NCBI RefSeq assembly: GCF_031844705.1
Contig: NZ_CP134609.1
Coordinates: forward strand, 5,890,001-5,954,000
Reading direction: 5' to 3'
Source: Streptomyces sp. ITFR-16
Lineage (GTDB): Bacteria; Actinomycetota; Actinomycetes; Streptomycetales; Streptomycetaceae
Length of the DNA stretch: 64,000 bases
A program made the position numbers and the translations under genes. This document shows positions 42,342-51,351 of this stretch, piece by piece; the stretch's first letter is position 1, and each line of letters opens with the position of its first letter. The notes under the pieces were generated by a model that saw nothing but the letters and a program-made list of their open reading frames with translations, ran no database searches and was not told where the DNA came from.

Positions 42342-43103
42342 ATGGGTCACTGGTTCGATCGGAACATCGTCGAGCCCGGCAAGCTGCCCCTGCTCCTGGC
42401 CCTGGCCGCCTTCGTGCTCACGTTCGCGATCACCCGCGTCATCACCCGGATGATCCGGGCCGGCAAGGGGCCGTTCCGCAACATCACCCCGGGCGGGGTC
42501 CATGTCCACCACGTGGTGCCGGGCGTCGTGCTCAGCGTCGTCGGCGGATTCGGTGCGGTGGCCAGCGGGAAGCACGGCGTCACGGCCGGGGTCTGTGCGG
42601 TGGTGTTCGGCATCGGCGCGGGACTGGTGCTGGACGAGTTCGCGCTGATCCTGCATCTGGACGACGTGTACTGGACCGAGCAGGGCCGCCAGAGCGTGGA
42701 GGTCGTGGTGCTCACGGCGGCCCTGGTGCTGCTGGTGCTCGGCGGGTTCTCCCCGCTCGGCGTGGACGACCTGAGCGACGATCAGCAGCAGGGCCGGCTC
42801 GGCGCCGTGCTCACCATCGTCGTCAACTTCTGCTTCGTGCTGATCGCCCTGTTCAAGGGCAAGACGCGGATGGCGGTGGTCGGCACCCTGGTCCCGTTCG
42901 TCGCCCTGTTCGGGGCGGTCCGGCTGGCCCGGCCGACCTCGATGTGGGCCAAGCGCTTCTACCGCAACCGGCACCGCGCCCGGTCCCGTTCGGTGCTGCG
43001 GGCCTACCACCACGATGTGCGCTGGGCCGGGCCGCGCCGGAAGTTTCAGGACCTGATCGGCGGCGCGCCGGACCGGGTCCCGGCCCCGTCGCCCAAGCCC
43101 TGA
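42342..43103 (+). CDS. conserved integral membrane protein
   Basis: A 253-residue protein with about six transmembrane helices and a His-rich NITPGGVHVHHVVPG motif, which could bind a metal. Other motifs: LVLDEFALILHLDDVYW. The C-terminus is basic and cytoplasmic. No function known. GGGAG lies 8 bases before the ATG. Its last 58 bp overlap the 3' end of the convergent membrane-protein gene. Confidence 0.82.
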   Translation: MGHWFDRNIVEPGKLPLLLALAAFVLTFAITRVITRMIRAGKGPFRNITPGGVHVHHVVPGVVLSVVGGFGAVASGKHGVTAGVCAVVFGIGAGLVLDEFALILHLDDVYWTEQGRQSVEVVVLTAALVLLVLGGFSPLGVDDLSDDQQQGRLGAVLTIVVNFCFVLIALFKGKTRMAVVGTLVPFVALFGAVRLARPTSMWAKRFYRNRHRARSRSVLRAYHHDVRWAGPRRKFQDLIGGAPDRVPAPSPKP

Positions 43104-43768
43104 CCGCGCCGGCGCAGGCCCCCGAGCGCGCACAGCACCAGGGCCGCCACGATGGCCGCGAGGTGCTCCTTGCCCGCCAGGTTGTCCTTGACGGCCACCT
43201 CCGTCACCATCGCCACGATCACCAGCGCCCCGGTGAGCCGCGCCCGGTAGGCGCAGCAGACGCAGACGGCCAGGGCGACCACCGCCGCCGAGGGGCCGGT
43301 GTCCACGATCAGCGCGTCGGAGGCGGGCAGCCCGAGGAACCCGCCGGGCCCGGTCGCCACGCCGATCCGCGCGTACAGCGTCCCGGCCAGCGTCGCGACG
43401 TACGCGATCAGCAGCGTCCGCCACCGGCCGAGGCAGATCTCGGCGGTCCCGAACACCAGCAGCACCTGGACCAGCGCGCCCCACACCGGCAGATCGAGCG
43501 CGGGCACGAACAGCGACAGGGGGGTCCGCAGCAGCGCCGCCCACAGGGGGTCGTCGGCCCTGACCGCGCCGAGCGTCTGCACCGGCCCGTAGCCCCACGA
43601 CCGGTTCTGCACCACCTGGAGCAGCGCCACCAGGGCGACCGCGCACAGGGTCATGGGGACGGCCCGCAGCCCGTCGGCGGCGAGCGCCGTCCGTACGGCC
43701 GTCCACAGCGGACCCCACTCCCGGCGGGCCGCCCGGCGGACCGGGCCGAGCGCGCGCGGCGGTCTCAT
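43046..43768 (-). CDS. rhomboid-like integral membrane protein
   Basis: A 240-residue protein with about six hydrophobic segments. The region LGRWRTLLIAYVATLAGTLYA and DTGPSAAVVAL resembles the rhomboid fold (GxS-type motif, Ser near residue 160), but I see no clear catalytic His, so it may be inactive. The ATG at 43768 overlaps the TGA of the lysyltransferase-like gene (ATGA), so the two are coupled. The 3' end overlaps the convergent gene by 58 bp. Confidence 0.75.
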   Translation of the reverse strand: MRPPRALGPVRRAARREWGPLWTAVRTALAADGLRAVPMTLCAVALVALLQVVQNRSWGYGPVQTLGAVRADDPLWAALLRTPLSLFVPALDLPVWGALVQVLLVFGTAEICLGRWRTLLIAYVATLAGTLYARIGVATGPGGFLGLPASDALIVDTGPSAAVVALAVCVCCAYRARLTGALVIVAMVTEVAVKDNLAGKEHLAAIVAALVLCALGGLRRRGQGLGDGAGTRSGAPPIRS

Positions 43769-45567
43769 CCACGCGGTCCCAGCTGCGAGCGGTGCAGCCA
43801 CTTGGGCAGTCCGGGTGCCTCCAGGAACCCTTCGGCGCGGCCCGCCGCGATGCCGATGCGCAGCAGGTCCGCGCTCTTCTCGAACAGCAGATAGCGCGGT
43901 TCCCAGATCGGCCGGTACTTGGCGTTGGCGCGGTAGAGCGACTCGATCTGCCACCAGCGCGAGAAGAAGCTGAGCAGCGAACGCCACAGCCTGAGCACCG
44001 GCCCCGCGCCCAGCCGCGACCCGCGCTCGAAGACGGACCGGAACATCGCGAAGTTCAGCGAGACCTGGGTGACGCCGATCTTCTCGGCCCGTTGCAGGAG
44101 TTCGATGACCATGAACTCCATCAGGCCGTTCTCCGCGTCCCGGTCACGGCGCATCAGGTCCAGCGAGAGACCGTGCGGGCCCCAGGGGACGAAGCTCAGC
44201 ACGGCCCGCAGCCCGCCCGGGGTGCCGTCCTCGCCGGAGGCGTCCCGGCATTCGAGCATCACGCACTGCCCGTCGGCCGGGTCGCCGAGCCGGCCCAGCG
44301 CCATCGAGAAGCCGCGCTCGGTCGCCCCGTCGCGCCAGTCGTCGGCCCGGCGCACCAGTTGGGCCATCTCGGCCTCGGGGATGTCCGCGTGCCGGCGCAC
44401 CGTCACCTCGTAACCGGCCCGCTTGACCCGGTTGTACGCCTGGCGGACGGTGCGCATCGCCCGCCCGTCCAGGGTGAATTCGGCGGTCTCCACGATCGCC
44501 TCGTCCCCCAGCTCCAGGGCGTCGAGGCCGTGCCGGGCGTAGACGGTGCCGCCCTCCTCGCTCACCCCCATCGCGGCCGGGATCCAGCCGTGCTCGCGGG
44601 CCTCGGCCAGCCAGGGGGCGATCGCCCCGGGCCAGGCCTCGGGGTCGCCGATCGGGTCCCCGGAGGCGAGCGAGACCCCGCCGACCACCCGGTAGGTGAC
44701 GGCCGCCTTCTTCGTCGGCGACCAGATGACGCTCTTCTCGCGGCGCAGCGCGAAGTAGCCGAGCGAGTCCCGCTCACCGTGCTTGTCGAGCAGCGCCCGC
44801 AGCTCCGCCTCGTCCGCCGGGCCGATCGGGTCGACCGCCCGGCGCGAGCGGAACGCCGCGTACACGACGGCGATCAGCAGCAGCGTGGAGAGGATGTTGA
44901 TGACGACGTTCACCCAGCCCGGCGTCCGGATGCCGGGGAACCGCGAGTCGTCGGCGGCGACGGAGACCAGCCGCAGCGCGCCGTAGCGCCAGCGGTCCAG
45001 GAACGTCGAACGGTAGTCGTCGTGCGCGGAGTTGGTGACCGTGACCAGGCCCGCCGCGAGCAGCGAGGTGACCAGCAGCCCGCCCACCGCGACCAGCGCG
45101 GCCAGCTTCGGGTTGGACCGGTCGCCCTTCGCGTAGAACTCGCGCCGGCCGAGGACCAGCGCCAGGACGAAGGCGGCGGTCAGTGCCAGCGAGATCCAGT
45201 TCTGCGGGTAGCGGCGGATCTCCGGGAAGCCGATCACCGCGGCGAACAGCAGCAGGGTCAGCCCGCTGAGCACCATGTTCACGATCCACGCGGCTCGTTT
45301 GCGCCGCCGCATGGTCACGGCCAGGAAGAGCGCGACCACCCCGGAGGAGAAACCCGCCGTGAGCAGATAGGGGGTGAAGTAGTTCTCGGTGTTGTGGCGG
45401 CGCAGGTCCTGGCCGAAGGTGACCCAGACGGCGCTCAGGAAATTGATGAACGACACGATGCGCAGGTACCAGATGGCGAATGCCGCGCTGCGTCGTGAAC
45501 GTTCGGTGCTCTGCGGCCGGACGGCACCCTGCCCGGATTCCTCGCTGACCAATCGGACCTCTCCCAT
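43765..45567 (-). CDS. MprF-like phosphatidylglycerol lysyltransferase family protein
   Basis: A 600-residue protein: five to seven transmembrane helices (to about residue 245), then a cytoplasmic DUF2156/GNAT-fold domain (VIWSPTKKAAVTYRVVGGVSLASGDPIGD, GGLRAVLSFVPWG, GLSLDLMRRD, EFMVIELLQ, VSLNFAMF). Members add amino acids to phosphatidylglycerol, changing surface charge and resistance to cationic peptides. There is no lysyl-tRNA synthetase domain as in mycobacterial LysX. It overlaps the rhomboid-like gene by 4 bp. Confidence 0.87.
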   Translation of the reverse strand: MGEVRLVSEESGQGAVRPQSTERSRRSAAFAIWYLRIVSFINFLSAVWVTFGQDLRRHNTENYFTPYLLTAGFSSGVVALFLAVTMRRRKRAAWIVNMVLSGLTLLLFAAVIGFPEIRRYPQNWISLALTAAFVLALVLGRREFYAKGDRSNPKLAALVAVGGLLVTSLLAAGLVTVTNSAHDDYRSTFLDRWRYGALRLVSVAADDSRFPGIRTPGWVNVVINILSTLLLIAVVYAAFRSRRAVDPIGPADEAELRALLDKHGERDSLGYFALRREKSVIWSPTKKAAVTYRVVGGVSLASGDPIGDPEAWPGAIAPWLAEAREHGWIPAAMGVSEEGGTVYARHGLDALELGDEAIVETAEFTLDGRAMRTVRQAYNRVKRAGYEVTVRRHADIPEAEMAQLVRRADDWRDGATERGFSMALGRLGDPADGQCVMLECRDASGEDGTPGGLRAVLSFVPWGPHGLSLDLMRRDRDAENGLMEFMVIELLQRAEKIGVTQVSLNFAMFRSVFERGSRLGAGPVLRLWRSLLSFFSRWWQIESLYRANAKYRPIWEPRYLLFEKSADLLRIGIAAGRAEGFLEAPGLPKWLHRSQLGPRG

Positions 45568-45610
45568 GAAACGCGATCATATGGGGCATCGCACTCCGTG
45601 AGGGGCCGCT

Positions 45611-45637
45611 CCGCGGCCGGTGTCCGGCCGGCCGCGG
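45611..45637. terminator. hairpin downstream of cobT
   Basis: CCGCGGCCGG (45611-45620) pairs with CCGGCCGCGG (45628-45637) around a 7-base loop, 24 bases past the cobT stop codon. Further GC pairing can extend the stem. Confidence 0.7.
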
Positions 45638-45660
45638 CCCGATGGGTCGGGCGCGTTCCG

Positions 45661-46749
45661 TCAGTCCCCGGCCGGGGAGTCGTCGTCCTTCTCGTCGTCC
45701 TCGTCGGCCACCGGTGCCCGCTCGGGCAGTTCGGCTGCCAGTGCGGCGGCGGCCTGGACGAACGGAAGTGCGAGCAAGGCCCCGCTTCCTTCCCCGACGA
45801 TGACGCCGTGGTCCAGCAGCGGGTTGAGCGCCATCCGGTCCAGCGCCTTCGCCTGCGCCGGCTCACCGCTCAGCTGGCCCGCCAGCCACCAGTCCGGCGC
45901 CCGGAACGCCGCCCGCTGGCCGACCAGCGCACAGGCCGCGGAGACCACCCCGTCCAGGATCACCGGCAGCCGGCGCACCGCGCACTGCAGCAGGAAGCCG
46001 GTCATCGCCGCGAGATCGGCCCCGCCCACCGTGGCCAGCAGCTCCAGCTGGTCACCGAGGACCGGCCGGGCCCGGCGCAAGGCGTCCCGCACCGCCGCGC
46101 ACTTGCGCATCCAGGCCAGGTCGTCGATCCCCGCGCCACCGCGCCCCGTCACCACCGAGGCGTCCGTCCCGCACAGCGCCGCGATCAAGGTGGCCGCGGC
46201 CGTCGTGCCGCCGACGCTCAGATCGCCGAGTACCACCAGATCGGTGCCCGAGTCGGCCTCCTCGTCGGCCAGCGCCATGCCGAGCCGGACCGCCTGCTCC
46301 GCCTCCTCGACCGTCAGCGCGTCCTCGATGTCGATCCGGCCGCTGCCGCGCCGCACCCGGGTCCGCACCACCGACTCCGGCAGCAGCTCCGGGTCGCAGT
46401 CCAGCGAGACGTCGACGATCCGCACCGGGACGGAGAACCGCCGCGCCAGCACCGCGAGCGGCGTCGCCCCGTCCAGCGTGGCCCGTACCAGCTCGTACGC
46501 GCTGCCGGCCGCACGCCCCGACACCCCGAGCCCCGCCACTCCGTGGTCACCGGCGAACAGGATCACGCGCGCCTGCTCGACGGGCCTCACCGGCACGGAC
46601 TGCTGGGCCGCCGAGAGCCACTCGCCGAGTTCGTCGAGGCGGCCGAGGGCGCCCGGTGGCACCGCGAACCGTTCCCGGCGTTCCTCGGCGTCACGCCGTA
46701 CACCCCCGTCGGGGCGTTCGATCAGGTCGGAGAAGTCGTCCAGATTCAC
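45661..46749 (-). CDS. cobT: nicotinate-nucleotide-dimethylbenzimidazole phosphoribosyltransferase (CobT)
   Basis: A 362-residue enzyme that activates the lower ligand of cobalamin. Motifs: PPGALGRLDELGEWL (substrate-binding), FAGDHGV, GDLSVGGTTAAATLI, ILDGVVSAACALV and the C-terminal PLLDHGVIVGEGSGAL with catalytic Glu. It starts with GTG at 46749. The C-terminal Asp/Glu/Lys-rich tail is not part of the domain. A methyltransferase gene lies between it and cobU. Confidence 0.94.
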   Translation of the reverse strand: MNLDDFSDLIERPDGGVRRDAEERRERFAVPPGALGRLDELGEWLSAAQQSVPVRPVEQARVILFAGDHGVAGLGVSGRAAGSAYELVRATLDGATPLAVLARRFSVPVRIVDVSLDCDPELLPESVVRTRVRRGSGRIDIEDALTVEEAEQAVRLGMALADEEADSGTDLVVLGDLSVGGTTAAATLIAALCGTDASVVTGRGGAGIDDLAWMRKCAAVRDALRRARPVLGDQLELLATVGGADLAAMTGFLLQCAVRRLPVILDGVVSAACALVGQRAAFRAPDWWLAGQLSGEPAQAKALDRMALNPLLDHGVIVGEGSGALLALPFVQAAAALAAELPERAPVADEDDEKDDDSPAGD

Positions 46750-46786
46750 GGGGGTCTGCCTCGCGGGTCGATACGTGGGGTGGCCA

Positions 46787-46808
46787 GGGAGCCCGCCGGC
46801 GGGCTCCC
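46787..46808. terminator. hairpin between methyltransferase and cobT genes
   Basis: An 11-bp perfect dyad, GGGAGCCCGCC/GGCGGGCTCCC, with no central bases. It lies 35 bases past the methyltransferase stop codon and 37 bases before cobT. It may stop transcription or act as a cobT leader site. Confidence 0.65.
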
Positions 46809-46843
46809 TGCGGAACAGTACCCGCCGCGATTTGCGGCCCCTC

Positions 46844-47683
46844 TCAGTGCGCCGCCCGGTCCCCGAACCGCAGCAGCGTCATGGCGGGCGTCAGCGTCCG
46901 CAGCCCCGGAAGCAGACCCTGCAGCCGGATCAGCTCACCCATCGCCCCGCGCCCGCGCGGCAGCCGCAGCGCCCGCACCTCGGTGATCCCCGGATGCGCG
47001 CCGCGCAGCTTGGCCCGCTCGCCCGGGTCCATCGCCCAGCGCATCGGCGGGATCGTCATCCCGCCGACCTTCGAGGTGCCCGCCACCGTGCCTTTCGCGA
47101 GCCACCGCGACATCGTGTCCAGCACCATGATCCCGCCCGGCAGCCGCTCGGCGCAGGCCGCCAGGATCCGGCGCACCTCGGCCGGCCGCAGATACATCAG
47201 CAGCCCCTGCGTCGTGACCACCACGCCCCGGCCCTCGGGGTCCTCGATCTCGTCCAGCCAGGACAGACCGGTCGCCGAACCGGACAGCGTCCGCAGCCGG
47301 TCCGACGGCGGCAGCAGCGTGCGCCGCAGCGTGGCCACCTCGGGCAACTCCACGCTCAGCCAGTTCAGCCGGCCGTTGTCGATCCGCCAGAACCCGGTCT
47401 CCAGACCGTCGCCGAGCGCCACCACGGTGGCCTCGGGACGGTCGCGCAGATACTCCTGCACCGCCAGGTCGAAGCAGCGCGACCGCAGCGCCTGCGCCTG
47501 CGAGTGGAAGGGGCTGGGCCGCCCGAACCGCTCCTCGAACGGGTAGTCGAGATCCGACAGCAGCTCGGCCGCCATCGGGTCGTCCAGCACCGGATAGGAC
47601 CGGCTCGCCTCGCAGGCCCGGTTGTACAAGGTCCACAACAGGGTCTCCGGGACCCCGTCCAGCATCGGCCGCACACGCGCCAT
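46844..47683 (-). CDS. class I SAM methyltransferase, LCMT/PPM-like
   Basis: A 279-residue methyltransferase of the leucine-carboxyl-methyltransferase type: N-terminal TLYNRACEASRSYPVLDDPMA, SAM-binding VVALGDGLETGF, and VVVTTQGLLMYLRPAEVRRIL. The substrate is unknown. It lies between cobU and cobT but has no recognised cobalamin step, so co-regulation rather than pathway membership is the safer reading. The ATG at 47683 has GGAGGAG upstream. Confidence 0.87.
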   Translation of the reverse strand: MARVRPMLDGVPETLLWTLYNRACEASRSYPVLDDPMAAELLSDLDYPFEERFGRPSPFHSQAQALRSRCFDLAVQEYLRDRPEATVVALGDGLETGFWRIDNGRLNWLSVELPEVATLRRTLLPPSDRLRTLSGSATGLSWLDEIEDPEGRGVVVTTQGLLMYLRPAEVRRILAACAERLPGGIMVLDTMSRWLAKGTVAGTSKVGGMTIPPMRWAMDPGERAKLRGAHPGITEVRALRLPRGRGAMGELIRLQGLLPGLRTLTPAMTLLRFGDRAAH

Positions 47684-47732
47684 GTCCGCTCCTCCTGTTC
47701 CGTTCCGGCCTGCGGGGGGTACGCGCCACCCG

Positions 47733-48935
47733 TCAGCCCCGCAGGGTCAGCGCCTGCCCCGCCACCACCAGCAGCACCAGCTCGCACTCGGCGGCGACCG
47801 CCGCGTTCAGCCGGCCCAGCTCGTCCCGGAAGCGCCGCCCTGCGGCGGTCGCGGGCACCACCCCGGACCCCGCCTGGTTGGTCACCGTCACGACGGTACG
47901 CCGGGTCCCGCGCACCGCTGCGACGAGTTCGGCCGTCCGCTTGCGCAGCGCGCTCTGTCCGCCGCCGGACCACGCCTCGTCGTCCCAGGCGTCCACCCGG
48001 TCCATCGCGTCCGTCAGCCACAGCGACAGGCAGTCGATCAGCAGCGGCGGCCCGTCCGAGGCCAGCAGCTCCGCCAGTTCGCATGTCTCCTCGGTGCGCC
48101 AGGCCGCCGGTCTGCGCTCCCGGTGCAGCCCGATCCGGGCCGCCCACTCCGCGTCGCCGTCCCGGCCGCCGCCGGTCGCCACGTACACGACCTCGGGATA
48201 CGTCTCCAGCCGCCGTTCGGCCTCGACCGACTTCCCGGACCGCGCGCCGCCGGTGACCAGCGTGCGCCGGGGGACCACGGGCGCGGCGCGGTAGCCGCCG
48301 ACCGCGAGCGTCGTCCCGTCCGGCACGGCCCGCGCCCCGGCCGCCGCGAGCCGTCGCTCCAGCTCGGCGCCGGGCGGGGCGTCGTGGTCCAGATGGACGG
48401 CGATCACCTCGGTGGCGGGCCCGACCGCCTCGACGGCCCGCAGCCGGGCCACCGCGTCGGGCCGGCCCACGACATCCGCGACCACCATGTCGTACGGCTC
48501 AGCCACCCGGTCCGCGAGACCGGCCGGGGCGCCGCCCGGCGGCAGGTAGAGCAGCCGCTCGCCCTCCGGCGAGGTCACCTCGTACCCCGTCCCCGGCGCG
48601 TCCATCGGCACGGCCCGCACCCGGTGCCCGCTGATCAGGGTCAGCTCCCGGCCGTCCGGCACCCGCCCCGCCGGCGGCAGGCCCGCGGGCAGTTCGACGG
48701 CCGGTCCGTCGTGCGGATGGGTGAGCAGCACCTGTCGTACGCCGGTCAGCGAATGCCCCGCGCGGGCGGCGGCGAACACCGCCCCGGGCGTGAGGTCGAG
48801 CAGCAGCGCGTCGTCGATCAGCAGGGCGGTCGCGGCCCGGCTGCGCGCTCCGGTGGCGGTGGCGCAGGCGGCGCAGGGGCAGTCGGGCCGCGGCAGCCCG
48901 TCGGGGGCTCCGGTGCCGAGCAGAGTCAGTTCCAC
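47733..48935 (-). CDS. cobU: metallo-beta-lactamase-like domain fused to CobU kinase/guanylyltransferase
   Basis: A 400-residue fusion. Residues 1-215 resemble the PhnP branch of metallo-beta-lactamase folds, with a Cys cluster (Cys19, Cys21, Cys24) and THPHDG at 73-76, but the HxHxDH metal motif is incomplete. Residues 222-400 are adenosylcobinamide kinase/guanylyltransferase: Walker A GGARSGKS (229-236), VYVATGGGRDGD, HRERRPAAW and VTVTNQAGSGVVP. The second part activates cobinamide before CobS acts. The GTG at 48935 with GGAGGATCGGAGC is favoured. The role of the N-terminal domain is unknown. Confidence 0.9.
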   Translation of the reverse strand: MELTLLGTGAPDGLPRPDCPCAACATATGARSRAATALLIDDALLLDLTPGAVFAAARAGHSLTGVRQVLLTHPHDGPAVELPAGLPPAGRVPDGRELTLISGHRVRAVPMDAPGTGYEVTSPEGERLLYLPPGGAPAGLADRVAEPYDMVVADVVGRPDAVARLRAVEAVGPATEVIAVHLDHDAPPGAELERRLAAAGARAVPDGTTLAVGGYRAAPVVPRRTLVTGGARSGKSVEAERRLETYPEVVYVATGGGRDGDAEWAARIGLHRERRPAAWRTEETCELAELLASDGPPLLIDCLSLWLTDAMDRVDAWDDEAWSGGGQSALRKRTAELVAAVRGTRRTVVTVTNQAGSGVVPATAAGRRFRDELGRLNAAVAAECELVLLVVAGQALTLRG

Positions 48936-49063
48936 GCTCCGATCCTCCCGCGTCCCCGCACCGGTTGCGCGATCTGGGGTGCACCGGGCGTGCCCGGCCC
49001 CCCTCCCGCCCCGGTCCGGAGCCACTAGGCTGCGGACCGTAACAAGTGACCCAGGAGGCGGAC

Positions 49064-49273
49064 ATGGCGTGGACGTGGCGGTTCGAGAAGTCCGACGGTA
49101 CGGAGACGGAGCCGGCCCTGCAGCCGGAGGAATTCACGACGCAGGGCGACGCGGAGTCCTGGATCGGTGAGTACTGGAAGGAACTCCTCGACGGCGGTGC
49201 GGACCAGGTGACGCTCTTCGAGGACGCGACGAAGATCTACGGCCCGATGAGCCTCCAGGGCGACCAAAGCTGA
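49064..49273 (+). CDS. conserved 69-residue protein
   Basis: A 69-residue acidic cytoplasmic protein (MAWTWRFEKSDGTE, GDAESWIGEYWKELLDGGADQVTLFED). No family known to me; the pattern is that of a small conserved Streptomyces protein. AGGAGG lies 5 bases before the ATG at 49064; an in-frame GTG 18 bases upstream lacks a ribosome site. Confidence 0.78.
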   Translation: MAWTWRFEKSDGTETEPALQPEEFTTQGDAESWIGEYWKELLDGGADQVTLFEDATKIYGPMSLQGDQS

Positions 49274-49277
49274 CCGC

Positions 49278-49323
49278 GACGGCCGCCGGGCGGGACCCGC
49301 GAGGGCCCGGCCCGGCGGCCGTC
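49278..49323. terminator. bidirectional terminator
   Basis: GACGGCCGCCGGGC (49278-49291) pairs with GCCCGGCGGCCGTC (49310-49323), 18-base loop, between the small gene and the convergent HtrA gene. Confidence 0.8.
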
Positions 49324-49342
49324 CGCCGTCGCCGTCCGGGTC

Positions 49343-50434
49343 TCAGATCTCCCCGAGCGTGACGTCGGCGGTCTTCTCCGCCTCGCTGCGCTGATAGGTG
49401 ACGGTGACCTTCTGGCCCGGCTTCCGCCCGGCCAGGGCCTCCGACAGCGAGGTGATCGTGGTGACCGGGGTGTCGCCCAGCTCGGTGATGATGTCGCCGA
49501 CCCGCAGCCCCGCCTTCTCGGCCGCGCCGCCCTTGCCCACACTGACGATCGCGACGCCCGCGGGCTGGTAGCTGTCGTTGACGACCGTACGGCCGGTGAT
49601 GTCCAGGGCCGCCCGGCCGGAGTCGGTGACCTTGCCGCTCTTGATGATCTGGTCGGCCACCGTCCTCACCATCGAGACGGGGATCGCGAAGCCGATCCCG
49701 GGCGCCGCGCTGTCACCCATCTGCGGGTCGGTCGCCGCGAGCGTCGGGATGCCGATGACCTCGCTGTTCAGGTTCACCAGGGCGCCGCCGCTGTTGCCGG
49801 GGTTGATCGCCGCCGAGGTCTGCACCATGTTCGCGATGGTGGCGCCGGTGCCGCCGCCCGCGCGGCTCTCGCTCACGGTCCGGCCCAGTGCCGAGACGAT
49901 GCCCTGGGTGACGCTGCTGGACAGACCGAGCGGCGACCCCATCGCCAGCACGATCTGGCCCACCTCGACCTTCTCCGAGTCGCCGAACTTCGCGGCCTTC
50001 AGCCCCTCGGGCACGTCGTCGAGCTTGATGACGGCGAGGTCCTGGTCGGGATAGGCGGCGACCAGCGAGGCGCTCAGCACCTTCTCGCCGGTGGCCGCGG
50101 TCACCTTGAACTTCTTCTCGTCGCCGACGACATGGGCGTTGGTGACGATATGGCCCTTGGCGTCGTAGACGATGCCGGAACCCAGACTGTTCGACGCGTC
50201 GATCTGCACGACCGACGGCAGCACGTCCTTGATGACCGACTGGTACTCGCTCTGCAGATCACCGGTGGCCTTCGAGGCCGAGCCCGGCTGAGCCGACCCG
50301 GACGTCGTCGCCTCGGGCTTCGGGGCGGGGGAGGTCGAGTCGGAGCAACCGCTCACCAGCGCGATCGCACAGACACCTGCGGACAGGGGCAACAGCAGCC
50401 GACGCACACGGCTGCGAGAGCAAAGGGCATCCAT
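49343..50434 (-). CDS. HtrA/DegP-type trypsin-like serine protease with PDZ
   Basis: A 363-residue exported protein with lipobox VSGC (Cys30), a Ser/Pro/Ala linker, a protease domain with catalytic His (VTNAHVVG), Asp (DQDLAVIKLDD) and Ser (NPGNSGGAL), and one C-terminal PDZ domain (KAGLRVGDIITELGDTPV). It degrades or chaperones misfolded proteins outside the membrane. Being a lipoprotein anchors it to the surface. The operon is single-gene. It lies close to the pspA unit, which fits envelope stress. Confidence 0.94.
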   Translation of the reverse strand: MDALCSRSRVRRLLLPLSAGVCAIALVSGCSDSTSPAPKPEATTSGSAQPGSASKATGDLQSEYQSVIKDVLPSVVQIDASNSLGSGIVYDAKGHIVTNAHVVGDEKKFKVTAATGEKVLSASLVAAYPDQDLAVIKLDDVPEGLKAAKFGDSEKVEVGQIVLAMGSPLGLSSSVTQGIVSALGRTVSESRAGGGTGATIANMVQTSAAINPGNSGGALVNLNSEVIGIPTLAATDPQMGDSAAPGIGFAIPVSMVRTVADQIIKSGKVTDSGRAALDITGRTVVNDSYQPAGVAIVSVGKGGAAEKAGLRVGDIITELGDTPVTTITSLSEALAGRKPGQKVTVTYQRSEAEKTADVTLGEI

Positions 50435-50509
50435 GTCCGTATTGTCACGTTCACGAAACGCGACGGCCCGCCGAGCGCACCCGCTGGTGTACGCCCGGGG
50501 CCCCGGCCC

Positions 50510-51322
50510 CTACCCCCGCACCCCGCACAGGTGCAGCAACGCCGCGACCCGCCGGTAGGGATCCGTCCGCCCCGCCCGGTCCTCCGCCGAAAGCACCCGC
50601 TCCAGCTCCGCCGCCGACGGCAGCTCCACGTCGTTGCCCACGTGATCCGTGAAGACCCGCACCCCGTACCAGGCGTGCAGCGGCGCCGCGATCCCGGCGA
50701 GCGTCGCGGTGAGGGCGTCCAGCCGGTCCGCGCGGACGGACAGGCCGAGCCGGTTGGTGTAGCGGTCCGTGTCGAACGCGGCCAGTGCCGCGTCCCAGTC
50801 CCCGGCCGTCCCGGGCCGCATCGCGAGCGCGTCCGCGTTCCGCACGAGCAGGGACAGCAGCCCGCCCGGGGCCAGCATCCTGGCCAGACCGGCCACCATG
50901 GCATCCGGCTCCTGGACATACATCAGCACGCCGTGGCAGAGGACCACGTCGAAGCTTCCGGGCAGGAAGTGCACCCCGGTGTCCTGGCCGTTGCCCTCGA
51001 TGAACCGGACCCGCTCACGGATGCCCGCAGGCTCGCCGCCGAGCGACTCACGGGCGACCCGCAGCATCTCGGCGTCGGCTTCGAGCCCGGTGACCGTGTG
51101 CCCGGCCCGCGCGAGCCGCAGGGCCTGGTTGCCCTGGCCCATGCCGACATCGAGGATCCGCAGCCGCTGGCCCACGGGGAAGCGGGCCGCTATCTGCTCG
51201 TCCAGCTGCCGGGCCACCAGCTCCTGGCGGACGGTGTTGCGCAGCCCGCCGAGCCCCTTCAGCCAGACCGACGAGGCCCCCTCGAACCCGGAGACCGCAT
51301 CACCCGGCCGGCCTGCGGACAC
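50510..51322 (-). CDS. class I SAM-dependent methyltransferase
   Basis: A 270-residue methyltransferase: SAM motif I RILDVGMGQGNQAL, VTGLEADAEML, VLCHGVLMYVQEPD, GGLLSLLVRN. The C-terminal region has an RGxx-type tail. It resembles tRNA or small-molecule methyltransferases of the CmoM type, without proof. The GTG at 51322 has no good ribosome site, but it begins 29 bp after the DUF3043 stop, so it is probably translated from the same message. Confidence 0.87.
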   Translation of the reverse strand: MSAGRPGDAVSGFEGASSVWLKGLGGLRNTVRQELVARQLDEQIAARFPVGQRLRILDVGMGQGNQALRLARAGHTVTGLEADAEMLRVARESLGGEPAGIRERVRFIEGNGQDTGVHFLPGSFDVVLCHGVLMYVQEPDAMVAGLARMLAPGGLLSLLVRNADALAMRPGTAGDWDAALAAFDTDRYTNRLGLSVRADRLDALTATLAGIAAPLHAWYGVRVFTDHVGNDVELPSAAELERVLSAEDRAGRTDPYRRVAALLHLCGVRG

Positions 51323-51351
51323 GCCGCCGGCCGCACCGGAGAGATCCGTAC

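Noticed and set aside
45620-48256. Long plus-strand frame across cobT and the methyltransferase
   Set aside because: No domain, and it spans two convincing minus-strand genes.
41475-49025. Cobalamin riboswitch upstream of cob genes
   Set aside because: I looked for a conserved B12-box before cobU, cobT and cobS and saw none; the gaps are short.
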